The notes under the pieces are model-generated. The model was given only the letters and a program-made list of their open reading frames with translations, had not been told where the DNA came from and did no database searches. This document shows, piece after piece, positions 19,331-30,322 of a stretch of 64,000 nucleotides of DNA. Position 1 is the stretch's first letter. Each line of letters opens with the position of its first letter. The DNA comes from Venturia oleaginea (Eukaryota; Ascomycota; Dothideomycetes; Venturiales; Venturiaceae): assembly GCA_013176395.1 (NCBI GenBank), contig JABMLP010000014.1:558001-622000 (forward strand). The letters run 5' to 3'. A program made the position numbers and the translations under genes.

Positions 19331-22300
19331 ATGACGATGTCAGCTGCATTAGCATCGTCAAAGCTCAAGGTAGACTCCCTTGAGATCTTCCTTTCGGACC
19401 CTACAAAGTGGAACGCCTTCCGCGATTGGATTCGTCAAATAGCAATTATCGACAATCTTTGGGAATACATTGATCCAGATTTTGAGCCCAAACCTATTGC
19501 TCTTACTCCATCTCAACAAGCCCAGAACCCTCCCCCTGCTCAAGCCTATATAGAGCAACCTCTGTTGTACCTCCGAAGGGCCCCACTACCCGTCGACGTT
19601 GGCCTTACGCCAGCAACAATTGGCATTCCTGACAACGCGGCAAAACGGTGGGAGTTTGAGTACGAATTGGGTGTTTTCAAGATTGAAAAAGTTGAGCACG
19701 ACTTAAAAGTTAAGGAAATGAAGGAGCTGAAAAAAAAAATCTACGCCAACGTCTCCTCTGCATACGCAGGACATCTTACTGATTGCAACACAGTTCAGGA
19801 GATCATGGCATCTTTAAAGGAGCATGTTTGCCCTACTGATCGCGCCCTCAAAATTGAGGTTCGCCGCGAATATCAGTACCTTAACTCCATTGGTCCCAAA
19901 GGCAGCGACGTCGATACTTGGATTAACAAATGGGTGTTCACCCATGGTCAAGCGGTCAAACTAAATCTTGGTCAGGTTGAAGATGAACAGCCTATCTTTG
20001 ACTTCATTACAGCAGTCCGTAGGTATGACAGCCAATGGTCAGACCTTCAAGAGGCTATCATGAACAACCTCCTCTCCGACGGCCTTGAACTACCTCACAT
20101 TGACAAAGTGGTCGCCCGATTCCGCAATACACGACGTCTCAGAGTCGTTGAGCATCGCACACATGGTCAAAATTCACCTCTAGCTTCATTTGCTACCTTC
20201 CAAGACGAACCTTCTGACACTAAAGCCTCTTCTACCGGCCCACGGGTTCCTCGCACACCAAAGGAATGTCTCAGCGGAGAAGTCCACTTTTGGAGTGACT
20301 GTGACCACATTGTGGAATGTATTCGCCCTCCCAACTGGGTTGCAAATCCGGCAAAAAAAAGTAAGATTGATGGAGCCATCAAAAAGAACAAGAAGTTGGT
20401 AGGCATCATCAAGACAGTGAATGAGAAAGCAGTTAAGAGACTCAAAAACGATGCCTCATTACCATCGACTGCGGCACCAGAGCATATCATGGCAAACGCT
20501 ACGTCTATCCACATCCCTCCCACTGAAGAAGTTGCTGATGTTGAGCCAGTTCATATCAATGCATACTACTCTTCAGTGGTAGAAGCCCTGGGTAACCCTA
20601 TTGCCGCCGCATTCTCGTCTCAAATCACCATCCATTCCAATATCTGGTATCTTGATTCAGCTTCCTCTCATCACGTTACCAACAGCCTCCAGTATTACAC
20701 GGCCGAATCCACCATGCCAATAGGATCGACTATCACCTCCGGCACTGGTCTTTCTCACGTTGTATCTAAGGGCACTGTCAAACTGCCGGTTACTACGCCA
20801 AATGGTCCCAGCTTCCTGGTGCTATCTGGGGTTATCTGTGCTCCAGGCTTCAGCACAAATCTTATCTCTCTCTCTATCTTGATTGACAAAGGTTTTGATG
20901 TCAATCTTCGCCTCAATCGCATCACCAAGAACGACAACCCACTCGTTATCTTTCAGAGAGAAGGCCCAATGTGGGTCATCGCCAGGGAATCCTCAAGCTG
21001 ACTATCCGCCATCACATCACCTGATACTGCGTTACCGACATGTTATCCCAATGACACTCCAGCCGATTTCGAGACAACTGCTCTCGCTACTGGCTTCAAA
21101 GGTGTTGCTGCTGCAGCCCTAGCCTCACAAACAACACAATCTCGACCGCCAAAGAAAGCAACAGCTCTTGAATGGCATGAGATGCTTGGTCACGTTTCTC
21201 CTGCGGCGTTGACAAAACTACAAGCAAATACCACAGGTGTACACATCACAACCAACAACCACAAGCCACATCATGCCAAATGTGAGTCCTGCTCCTTAGC
21301 CAAGGGTCAAAGAAAGGTCTCAAGACGTTTTGGGCATACTGATGTTGCTGTTGGACTCCCATTTGAGAGGGTGTCAGTAGATATGGTCCATCATGGAATC
21401 TCTATTGGCCACAATCGCTACTCAACTCATCTGGTATGTGATACGTTTGGCTACCACATAGTCACCAATCACTGGGAAGAGCACCAATCTGTTGACGCAA
21501 TCATCGAGTTTGTAATGCTCATTGAGTCAATGGGTTACAAGATCCGATTCCTTCAAACTGATGATTTCAGATCTCAACGCCTCAATTCATTCCTTGCTCA
21601 ACACGGCATCAAAATAGAATCCTCTGCAGCACACACTCAAGCCCAAAATGGAGGGGCTGAGAAAGGAGGACATTTTCTCTGCCGTATCGCTCGTTCAATG
21701 ATAATACACGCAAAACTCCCACACAATCTCTGGTCCGATGCCGTTCAATGTGCAGCATATCTGTTCAATCTTTGGCCAACTCGGCGCCTTGGATGGAAAA
21801 CGCCCTACGAATGCATCACTGGCCATAAACCAAATCTTGCACATCTTGAAATCTTTGGCTGCAGAGCCTATCCTCTACGGTATCGCCTCGCTAAACTCGA
21901 CAAAATGGAACCTCGCACCCATATTGGTTACCTTTTCGGCTACGATTCATCAAACATCTTCAGAATCTGGGTTCCTTCTCAAAAGAGAGTGGTCAGAAGT
22001 CGAGATGTCACCTTTGACTCCACCAAGTTCTACAAACCTTCCGAAGTAGAGTTGGGCATCATCATGGAGGTTGAAGAAGCTATTGAAGTCCAGCAGCCAT
22101 TACCCTCACTCAACGATGGAATAGAAGAGTCTCTACTTGACACTTTTCAGTTCACTCCACCAAACTTTGGTGAAATTCCAGTAACTGAACCAATTCAGCC
22201 CTTCTCTCCTGCCCAATCATCTTCGCCAAAAGCTCCTGCACCTCAATCTCAGCTTCCATCTCCATCACCAACTCCATCTGTCACTCTACCTTTAGAGTCA

Positions 22301-23216
22301 ACCACTGACTCCTATGACACTGAAAGTAACGAAGAACAATCCGGTGACAGAGAATCTGATGAGGATAGCGATGATGAGAAGGAAAGCGGAGAAAATGAAG
22401 CTGAACCCAGTCAAGTACAATCTCCTTCCCCAGTACTATCATCAGCTCCCACTGCTAGAACCTCCTATACTGCAGAGTTCTCTGAGGAATACACCGCAGT
22501 TGGTGCTGAAACTGACATCAGAAACATCATTTCTGGGAAGAGGACTCGTCATCAGGCTCATATCACTGCTGTCAATGAGTTGTCCGGCTATCTTGTAGGC
22601 TTCAACTTTGCCCTCCCTCTTGCTACGTCCACTACCAGGCTTCATGTTAGCGACATGCCTCCCGTTCCAAAGTACTGGCATCAAATGGTTCGTCGTCCTT
22701 ACGCCGAACAATTCATCGCTGCTTCAGAAAAGGAATTCAATCACCTCCGAAAAGCAGGTAAATTCAAGCCTTTGGCTGCCTCCGACATGGATCCTGACAT
22801 CCTACCATTGCCAATGATGTGGGATTCTCGTACAAATCGGATTCTGACGGCTATGTCACCAAATTCAAAGCACGTCTCTGTGTAAGAGGTGACCTTCAAA
22901 CGACCATGGCAGAAACTGCAGCAACAACCCTCGCTGCACGAATCTTTCGCTTCATGATGGCCCTCATTGCCGCGTTCGGACTCGATATGTGGCAATACGA
23001 TATTGTCAACGCCTACATCAACGCTTATATCAACGAAACTGTGTATGTCAGATATCCTGATGGCTTCCCAGGCAATGGTGTCCTATTGCTCCTTCGCGCA
23101 TTGTACGGACTACGCCAATCTCCACTTCTTTGGCAGCGCAACTTCAGCGAGACTCTTGAATCTTTCGGCCTCACTCCTATTCCGGGTATTCCATGCTTGT
23201 TTGTGAAGCAAGATAT
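19331..23216 (+). pseudogene. copia gag-pol polyprotein (gag, protease, integrase, truncated RT)
   Basis: Translation begins at the ATG at 19331 (MTMSAALASSKLKVDS). Gag is followed by an aspartic-protease box, IWYLDSASSHHVTN. A TGA stands at 20999-21001, after which the same frame continues with the GAG-pre-integrase finger (MLGHVSPAALTKL, HHAKCESCSLAKG). Integrase follows with Asp in VSVDMVHHG, Asp in FLQTDDF and Glu in NGGAEKGGHF. A one-base deletion near 22821 shifts the frame. RT continues with FKARLCVRGD and MWQYDIVNAYINA but is cut before the catalytic YVDD box, at CLFVKQDI. The protein would normally give capsid, protease, integrase and polymerase. This copy lacks the RT core and RNase H. 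Confidence 0.88.
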
Positions 23217-23722
23217 CAGATATTGGAATGGATGGTGATTTGAGACGAGAATGCGGCGGCAATAGGGTTACCCAGGGCTTCTACCACTGAAGAGTAGTAT
23301 GCATTGATATGAACTGGCTCAACATCAGCAACTTCTTCAGTGGGAGGGATGTGGATAGACGTAGCGTTTGCCATGATATGCTCTGGTGCCGCAGTCGATG
23401 GTAATGAGGCATCGTTTTTGAGTCTCTTAACTGCTTTCTCATTCACTGTCTTGATGATGCCTACCAACTTCTTGTTCTTTTTGATGGCTCCATCAATCTT
23501 ACTTTTTTTTGCCGGATTTGCAACCCAGTTGGGAGGGCGAATACATTCCACAATGTGGTCACAGTCACTCCAAAAGTGGACTTCTCCGCTGAGACATTCC
23601 TTTGGTGTGCGAGGAACCCGTGGGCCGGTAGAAGAGGCTTTAGTGTCAGAAGGTTCGTCTTGGAAGGTAGCAAATGAAGCTAGAGGTGAATTCTGACCAT
23701 GTGTGCGATGCTCAACGACTCT
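23217..23722 (-). repeat. Inverted 506-bp copy of the gag region
   Basis: Exact reverse complement of 20141-20646 as far as can be read: long frames on both strands translate identically in the two copies, with coordinates summing to 43863 throughout. The junction with the RT fragment has the short shared sequence CAGATATTGG. Confidence 0.92.
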
Positions 23723-23735
23723 AATCAACGGTATC

Positions 23736-23783
23736 CTCAAGACGTATTGATTGCACGACCCCTGTCGTGCCAAGGATACAACA
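23736..23783 (-). repeat. Left LTR of the minus-strand copia, second piece
   Basis: CTCAAGACGTATTGATTGCA onward matches the last 48 bp of the right LTR (ending CAACA at 27892). It completes the piece at 18799-18925. Confidence 0.85.
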
Positions 23784-23974
23784 CTGGGAGTCTTTTCTTG
23801 TGGTGATGCCCGACATCATGGTGTGGCATCGCCTCCCAACGTTCGTACAATGAGAATCCAATCCATCCTTTTTCTTGTAAGGTAACGCAGCAGTAATGAA
23901 TTTGATAAGTATTACCCTGCCATACTCGTATGAATACAATAGAAAATCTCCGTACAAACCATCCGCACTGGCAA

Positions 23975-25537
23975 TTATTTTTGAGAGTTAATACCAAGAT
24001 CTCCAGATCTATCGACAAAAGCCTTCATCTGTACAAGCAACTTGTTTGTTGAAATGAGCTTTTCTAAGGCAGAATTAGGGTTCTCCTTTGTGAAAGCATC
24101 ACCTGGATTATCCTTTCCGCTGATTCTTCGAATTTCAGAGATCTCCCTGTTCTCGTACGACTCCGTGATAGACATGATATCAATCATAAGTCGCTTCTCA
24201 TCGGTGGTTCCCAGTTTCACAAGGCAGTCGTATAATGACTTTGAGTCCGAGCATAGGATAAGCGGAATCCGTGGCAGTTGTAGGTATGTTGTAACTTGTT
24301 GGAGGGTCGTACTGAGGGCGATTGTGTTGCAATATGGTGGTAACACCAACGGTTTCAAAGTCGTTTCAAAACCTGTTTGTTCTCACTCTTATTTGCTCGG
24401 TATCTCTGCGGTGTCAGAACCTACGTCAGTACACTCTCTTTGTATAGATAGCCCTCATTTTCACTCAGTTCGAGGGTTATGCAGTCACTCATTGAATTCA
24501 TACTTTGTGTTGTTCCACTTCAGATAGATTGCACTGTCAAATCCTGCTGTCATCCCGTACAGCTCGCTTCCTAGCACACTACGGGTGAATCTCTTGCATT
24601 TGATTGAGCTCCAGTGGATGATGTTGCCCTGAATCTCAAATTCACTCTTTGTACGGCGAACTTCCTCAGCTAGGACAATAAGAAACCCCAGCTGGGAGCT
24701 GAGATCTTTATTATTTGCAAAAAATCCATCTGTGAAGACAAATAGCTTCATTTGTGTAAAGTTAAGAGGGATATAACGAAGTCCTTTTTCCTTGTTGTCC
24801 ATCTGCCATTGAATTCGTACGTTGAGCTTCTCAATATCCTTCTCCGTTGGCTCCTTAATCTGTGCAGCAATAGAGAGATCGTATAACGCCTCAGGCTGGC
24901 ATGTCGATGCAATATATGCCCCTCTGGCACGTTGCTCGACGTACCTTTGCTGTGCATCCTTTGCGTGAGGGTCGATAATGTCAAGTCGGTTTAACTGGCC
25001 TTTCTGTATAAACAGGATGTCCATTCCCTCCATGCAAATCCTGCCGCCATTGAACTCAATAGGCTGATCTGGTGCGAGGGTTTTCTTTCCCTTTGCACGG
25101 AAAGTAGCCTTGCTTAGCTCCTCCTCCTCTCTCTGCGAGAAAGCGGCGGTAACAAAGCTGAACGTATCGTCTGTTTGAAGGCCTGTGACACCAAAATCCT
25201 TTGGTCCTGATGTTGTAAATAGGAGGCATGGATCGTAGGCCGAGATCTTCATTCCCAAGTTCTTGACATGGTGAGAATGATATGTCTTGAACCAATGCAA
25301 TTCTGATTCCGCCAGTCCGTACAGCGACCTTTTGATCCAGAGGAGCGTACCTTTTGGGAAGAATGGCTTCTTATAGAACCTCTGCCATCCTGGTTTGCTA
25401 TACAACTTCTCCTCATCGCCAGATCTTGGCCATGTCTTCTTCCAAACGGCGGCATCGTCGCTCAATGTAGAATTTCCAAACCTCTGGGGGAATTTCCGTG
25501 CCTGATCCCTTTCGCGATATGTCCTGTCCGTAAACAT
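23975..25537 (-). pseudogene. copia RT (C-terminal part) and RNase H, decayed
   Basis: From 25537 the frame reads KKPFFPKGTLLWIKRSLYG (RVT_2-type), STYHSHHVKNLGM-like spacing, and GLQTDDTFSFV at the position of the catalytic Asp pair. RNase H follows (LFVFTDGFFANNKD, then LILCSDSKSLYDCLVKLGTT in a second frame to 23975). The N-terminal half of RT is missing; the frame is entered directly from gag-like sequence. Stops and at least one frameshift separate the two segments (24485 and 24358). Confidence 0.8.
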
Positions 25538-27523
25538 CTAATCGGTTTCGCGTGAGTTCTCTTCATCAGCAATGAATTGTCTTGTATTCTTTCTTTTGAG
25601 AGAAAGATGTAGCGCTGCCTTCAGATCTGCAAACATATTTTCTACCGAGGTTGACGTACGGAGGAATGCTGATTCCAACTCCCTAACACCTTCACAGGCG
25701 TTTGTGATTGCGGTAGTAAGATGGCTTTCGTGCTGATAGTTGGCGCCAAGAGCTCGTTGTACAAGCTGTAACTTATCAAGCATAATCTGGAGAACTTCAG
25801 GAAGTGGTTTATCGGGGTGAATTGGCTTTGTTTGTGTAAAGGTGATTGTTGTCCAGTCGTGGTAGTAGAGGGCATGGTTCTAGCTGGTATTGAATCGTGC
25901 ATCCATGACCCGATAAATTTCATACCATGTCATATTTGTACGGACATTGTCAAGATAGTATGTCTCTGACAAGATTGCCGTGTCAGTTGCCGTACATTGG
26001 CGTTTCAGAGAGAGAGATTAAGGGGTCATGTTAAAGCGTCAATCTTCTGTATATTATGTGGCTTCATCGCCTCTCAAGTAAAGCCTCGTGCAGTTCTTTG
26101 AATGCATTGAAATCTCGTCAGTCTCTGCTCCGCCAGATAGGATATCTTGGAAGACTGCATGCCATTGATCTTCAGGAATCTGGAGCCGTCTGCACGCATT
26201 GATGAACAGCTTGACCTTATCTTTAAAGATATCGTACGGTTCCCCCGTGTAGTTCTTATTCTTCTTCCATGCTTTCTGGAAGTTTAGGATTGACCGGGGG
26301 TCGCACAAGCTGTTGTAGAACCACTGGCTAGGTGGTAGGTCGTAGTTGTCTCCTCCTGGGGGTCCTGGTGGCCCTGGTGGTCCTCTGGGTGGTCCTCCTA
26401 GTGGTTCTTCTGGTGGTCGTCCTCCGTATGGGCCTCCTCCGTACAGGCCTCCTCCGCTGCCTTCACCTCCATACCTTTCTCCGCTGCCTTCACCTCCATA
26501 TCTTCCTCCCTGCCAGTCACCTGGTCCTTGTACAAACCCGCCTTGATTTGGGGGCATACCACGTCCTCCTCTCCCTCCATCTGGGAATCCTTGCGCGGTT
26601 CTTTCTGGTGGACGCGATGGTGCTCTTGGGGGATAGCCAGGTTGCTGCGCAAGCCTTTGGGGTTGCAAGTGCTGCTGTTGTGGTCGTACAAAGCCCTGAA
26701 CTATAGGTTGTTGCTGCTGAGGCTGTTGTTCTGTTACTAATTGAGGATGTTCTCTCTCAGGATTTTGCTGTTCCTGCAGAGAGATTGCAGTTTGAGATCT
26801 TTCTCGTACGGAATCTGCCTCTCTTGCCTGTTGAATATTAAGTTCTGCTTGTTGTGGAAAGAATTCGTCTATATTGAGAGACTCCTTGGGGCGAATCGTG
26901 AGGGTACTGAATTCTGGGGTAGGATTGATCTTGAAGGATCGAGTCTCCTTCCAAGGAGCATCTGGCGCTCTGTATGACTCCCTTGGGCTTAAGCCGTGCT
27001 CTAGGACACTCGGTATACTCACAATTGGGGTCGGAGGAATTGAATCTGTAATGATAAAGGATATCTTTGCTACTGTCGTTGTCTGTTCTCGTACGGGGAT
27101 CCCTCGATCCTCGCACAACTGGATCAGTACCCTTAGGTATGTCTTGTTGATCTGTTCGAACTGGAAGCCTGTCCATCCCTCAAAATTCTCCCTCAATGCA
27201 TCACGAAGACTTCTTCGTACCACTGGCGATTTCCTAATCTCGCACAGTTTCTGCACAAAATATGTTGTAATCTGGGATTTTGATGGCCATGATAGAATGT
27301 CGCACGCTTGCAACCAGTACCTTGTATCCACATCCGTGCCAACGACGGTAATAGAGCATTCTAACTCGTTGGCAATCTCAAAAAGAGACGGTGGTTTGGA
27401 TCCATCTTGTACGGCTTCTTCCTCTTGATCCTGTCTTTGCCTGCTCTTCCCTTTTGAAGTTGTTGATGGTCCTACTTCAGCCTCGGGGATTCTGTCCTGG
27501 TATCCGTCGATTGGAGTTGTCAT
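25538..27523 (-). pseudogene. copia gag-like region, several stops
   Basis: It starts at 27523 (MTTPIDGYQDRIPEAEVG) and is open to 26054. In the same frame it continues through three to five stop codons to 25538. The first 200 residues are globular. A glutamine-rich stretch and a Gly/Pro-rich low-complexity segment (GGPPRGPPGPPGPPGG) come next, then a gag-like core (WFYNSLCDPRSILNFQKAW, FKDKVKLFINACRRLQIP). The distal part (MLDKLQLVQRALGANYQHE, NTRQFIADEENSRE) runs in frame into the RT fragment. Antisense frames across the Gly/Pro segment are low-complexity shadows. Confidence 0.7.
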
Positions 27524-27719
27524 CGTATGGAAATTGGTTGATCTGTTTGGTCCGGACGGATATCAGATCGTTGACTTCGTTCTAGATAAGATCTAGATCT
27601 CGAATCGCTTTTGTGCAACACGATTTTGTGGGTTGTACAATGGTCTCCTGCACTGCAGAAGTTTTGTACGTTGAATTAGAATCTTGCTAATCTGTGGTCG
27701 CCTTGCAACCACTGATCAG

Positions 27720-27892
27720 TGTTGGTTCGGCTTGTACACGTGTATGAAATGATAATAAAATAAGTATGAAATAACTATGAAAAGATGTCTCTGTATTGAT
27801 GTCTCTGATTGTTGTTGTATGTCTTGTGAACTGTGAACGGTATCCTCAAGACGTATACATTGCACGACCCCTGTCGTGCCAAGGATACAACA
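27720..27892 (-). repeat. Right LTR (5' LTR) of the minus-strand copia element
   Basis: 173 bp, TGTTGGTTCGGCTTGTACAC to GGATACAACA, followed directly by the GTACT target duplication. Read on the minus strand it precedes the gag-like region. Confidence 0.9.
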
Positions 27893-27897
27893 GTACT
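27893..27897. repeat. Right target-site duplication (GTACT)
   Basis: Identical to 18794-18798; five bp is the usual copia target duplication. Confidence 0.9.
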
Positions 27898-29378
27898 CGA
27901 ACACCGCCCAAACTCCTGCCGCCTTTGAGGCGTCATCCGAATGTGCTTCACTATGTTATGGACCTTGCCAATCACTCCTTTCTTGCGCCAGGCAGCTGCA
28001 ATTGAAGAGAAGTCGCCGTTGAGGTTGTAGGGATCCAAATCGCGTAAGTCCTTCTCCGCAGCGTCACCTAATATGAGGACTTGGGCTGATAAATTGATGA
28101 TGTGACCGATACAGCGCAGTCTCCTACGTCCTCTCTGCTCCTTAGTCATTTCTGGGTAGAGCCTACGCAGTATAATGTCGATACAGACATCGTTTCAAGC
28201 CGCATTATCGGTCACAAAGAAGCCAACTCTCCTCCAGATTTTGTAGTCCTTGATGACCCGGAGTAACAACGTCGCCATATTCTCGCCTGAATTCTCGTCA
28301 ATGAGCTCACGGAGGGCTAAAAGCTTGATCTGGCGCCGCCCTTGGTGGTCAATGTAGTGAGCGTTGACCGCAATAATTGCATAGGAGTTTGGAGAGGTCC
28401 ATAAGTCAAAGGTTAAGTGAATATTCGATCTCTATGAGCGTTAGTATAGTACCTAAATCGCGAGTAGAAGATCGACTTACCTTGCCCTCCTCATATCTCG
28501 CTGGAGCCATTTTTTACGCTTCGCATATTCAGCCATTACCCAGCTCCGTACCGTGTACCTCCCAGCCAAATATGCAACATATGGCGCGTTCAGATGCTTT
28601 AAAAAGGCTAAGAATTAGAGGTTATCTACCATCGAGATGGCGATATGACAATACACAATCCAGCGGATGAGGAGCAACTTGAAGAGCTCAAAATTATCGC
28701 GCCAAATAAGTTTGCGCATCCCGTTTACAACTTTGGTGTTGGCCGCCTGGTCCGCCAATTGCTGCAACACGTTGCATTTTGGGATCTCATTACCATTGAT
28801 ATAACGCCTTCTTTGGTGCGCCAATGAGTAAGGGCGTGAGTATGACCGTGGGTAATATCGAGGGTAAATGGAGACTTTTTTTTCCCGCCGTTCTCAACAT
28901 TGCAGTAGCAGCAATAGTAGAGGATAATTGGTTCTGTGGGATGCGCGATTGCAAACCCTCGAAGTTTGCCGTTATTGTCCTTCTGCCAGATCATAGAGGT
29001 AATTTTCTTCTTCCTCTTACGCCTCAAGACAATGTCATCCCGCCGGCGGTAGTTGATACCCTCGATTTTGTAGGTTCTGCGCATATAGACATTATCTAAA
29101 GGTTGTGATACTGGATTCTGGTTATCGGCAGAAGGCTCACCTTCACTTGAGGTAAAGGTAACTGTGTGGTTGCCAACTTTCCGGGTTTTTGTGACTCTCC
29201 GTTTGCGTTTATTACCGGTGACTAGGCCAGAATCGATAGCCTCATCATCGCCGAGGATAGTTGATGAATTATCGAATATAGAAGGTTGAGTACTGGCACG
29301 GCCAGAAGCGATAGAACGCTGAGTTTGAGATTGAGAGGCTTGAGAGCTACCTCGCCCTCGTCCTCCCGGCGCAGGCAT
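27898..29378 (-). pseudogene. hAT transposase, 5' part
   Basis: The ATG at 29378 opens a Gly/Ser-rich N-terminus (MPAPGGRGRGSSQASQSQ). A BED-like zinc region follows, with Cys and His in YYCCYCNVENGG and TLDITHGHTHALTHW. After a frameshift near 28800 come NGNEIPKCNVLQQLADQA and FLKHLNAPYVAYLAGRYTV. A 49-bp intron (GTAAGT...CTAACGCTCATAG, ending near 28435) leads to SNIHLTFDLWTSPNSYAI, a classic hAT motif. GFFVTDNAA and RRLRCIGHIINLSAQVLI follow. Stops lie at 28615-28617 (TAA) and 28195-28197 (TGA). At 27898 the frame runs into the copia insertion and continues at 18793. The transposase is dead in this copy. Confidence 0.85.
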
Positions 29379-29757
29379 TGTTGTAACGCAATTGAAAAGA
29401 TGTTCAAATTTGAGCGATTTGGAGGGTTCGATAACTCATAATATTAAGGTCCACGCCGGCAAGGTTTTTGGCTGCCCCTGAGCTGGATTTTTCAGTATAT
29501 TCAAAGTAACCAATCGCTTGCAAAGCCGAAGATATTAGCGTAGATTCCTTGCTAAATCCACGCCAATGTCTACTATCCTCGCTAAAATCCACGCCAAAAT
29601 CCACTACCTCCGCACCCACTACCAAAAACAGCGCTATACAGACATGCTAAGCCAATATCTGGACCTTGATTGGTGGAGATCTGCTCCATCTAGACCCCCC
29701 TGTTGTCCCAAGTCCGTCTGTCCGTCTGTTTGTCTGTCTAGTCTATTTACATCACTG

Positions 29758-29947
29758 CATGATTCCACCATAATAGACACGGGTTATAGATTGTGCAAGC
29801 CGAATCGCTAAGGCGTAGGAAAATTGAAAGGTCGTCATGGTCGGAAGGGAAAGTGTAGAGGAGTATCATCTGTCGAATTTCGTGAGGGAAGGAGAGGAGA
29901 CGGAATCGGCTAGGCGCGTGAGCGGCTTTCATGTTCGACGTTGGCAT
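29758..29947 (-). pseudogene. 5' half of the 2EXR/F-box-like gene split by the hAT element
   Basis: It starts at the ATG at 29947 (MPTSNMKAAHAPSRFRLLSF) and carries the LPxEI-type box FRLLSFPHEIRQMILLYTF near residues 14-32, as in the neighbouring paralogues. The frame reads NPCLLWWN just before the hAT end. The other side of the insertion (17201) resumes with WNAYTKTRRW, so the reading frame matches across about 12.5 kb of inserted DNA. The gene was presumably functional before insertion. Its biochemical role is not known. Confidence 0.7.
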
Positions 29948-30322
29948 GATGAGCGATGTTGTGTACTAGTCAGCCGTTGAAATCAGTTGAGAGATGGTAT
30001 GTGAATTTACCTGGACGAGTCTTGACTTCGAATATGATAGTGCAGGGGCACATGTGGTACTGAAGGCGCAGATGCGGTTTTGGAAACGGTTGTAATGTTG
30101 TATCTTCATCACTCGGTCGGCGAATTGATGTTATGGTGTTCTGCGTTGTATCGTTCGTGTTGTACGATGCCCTGTAAGATAGCGTGAACAAGATTCACGT
30201 ACTCAAATTATCCAGGTAAGCGAACATTGCCAATGGGTTGAAGGAAGAATGTCTGTACCTCGCAAAGCCATTACGATCGTCTATTCTCGTTCCTTTCCAT
30301 AATGACACCACTCGGCACTGAA

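Larger units (their letters stand above)
18926..23723 (+). mobile_element. Second copia-type element inserted in the LTR of the first; 3' end replaced by an inverted gag copy
   Basis: A 12-bp direct repeat ATCAACGGTATC borders it (18914-18925 and 23724-23735). A probable 5' LTR of about 202 bp runs from TGTTAG at 18926 to about 19127. Gag, protease, integrase and part of RT follow on the plus strand to about 23216. The sequence then switches to a 506-bp inverted copy of its own gag (23217-23722 equals the complement of 20141-20646), and there is no 3' LTR. It is therefore a truncated, rearranged insertion. Confidence 0.8.
18799..27892 (-). mobile_element. copia-type LTR retrotransposon (older), interrupted in its left LTR
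   Basis: The right LTR is 27720-27892 (173 bp, TGTTGG...CAACA). The left LTR is in two pieces, 18799-18925 and 23736-23783 (127 + 48 bp), divided by a second copia element. GTACT duplications flank the pair. The interior (23784-27719) reads gag then RT-RNase H on the minus strand, with several stops. No protease or integrase remains between them, so this is an internally deleted, dead copy. Confidence 0.85.
17202..29757 (-). mobile_element. hAT transposon, carrying a nested pair of copia-type elements
   Basis: The terminal inverted repeats are CAGTGAGGTAAATAGACTAG at 17202 and, inverted at 29757, CAGTGATGTAAATAGACTAG; both continue with ACAGACA. CAGTG-type ends are typical of hAT. The flanks hold GTGGAATG (17201-17194) and GTGGAATC (29768-29761 in the same reading), a 7/8 match to an 8-bp target duplication, but three extra bases sit between the right copy and the repeat. 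The internal gene is a hAT transposase split by the copia insertion. Without the inserts the element is about 3.5 kb. Confidence 0.85.

Noticed and set aside
26332..26740. Plus-strand ORFs rich in Val/Leu or Pro/Gly
   Set aside because: They are antisense to the Gly/Pro low-complexity part of the copia gag-like region.
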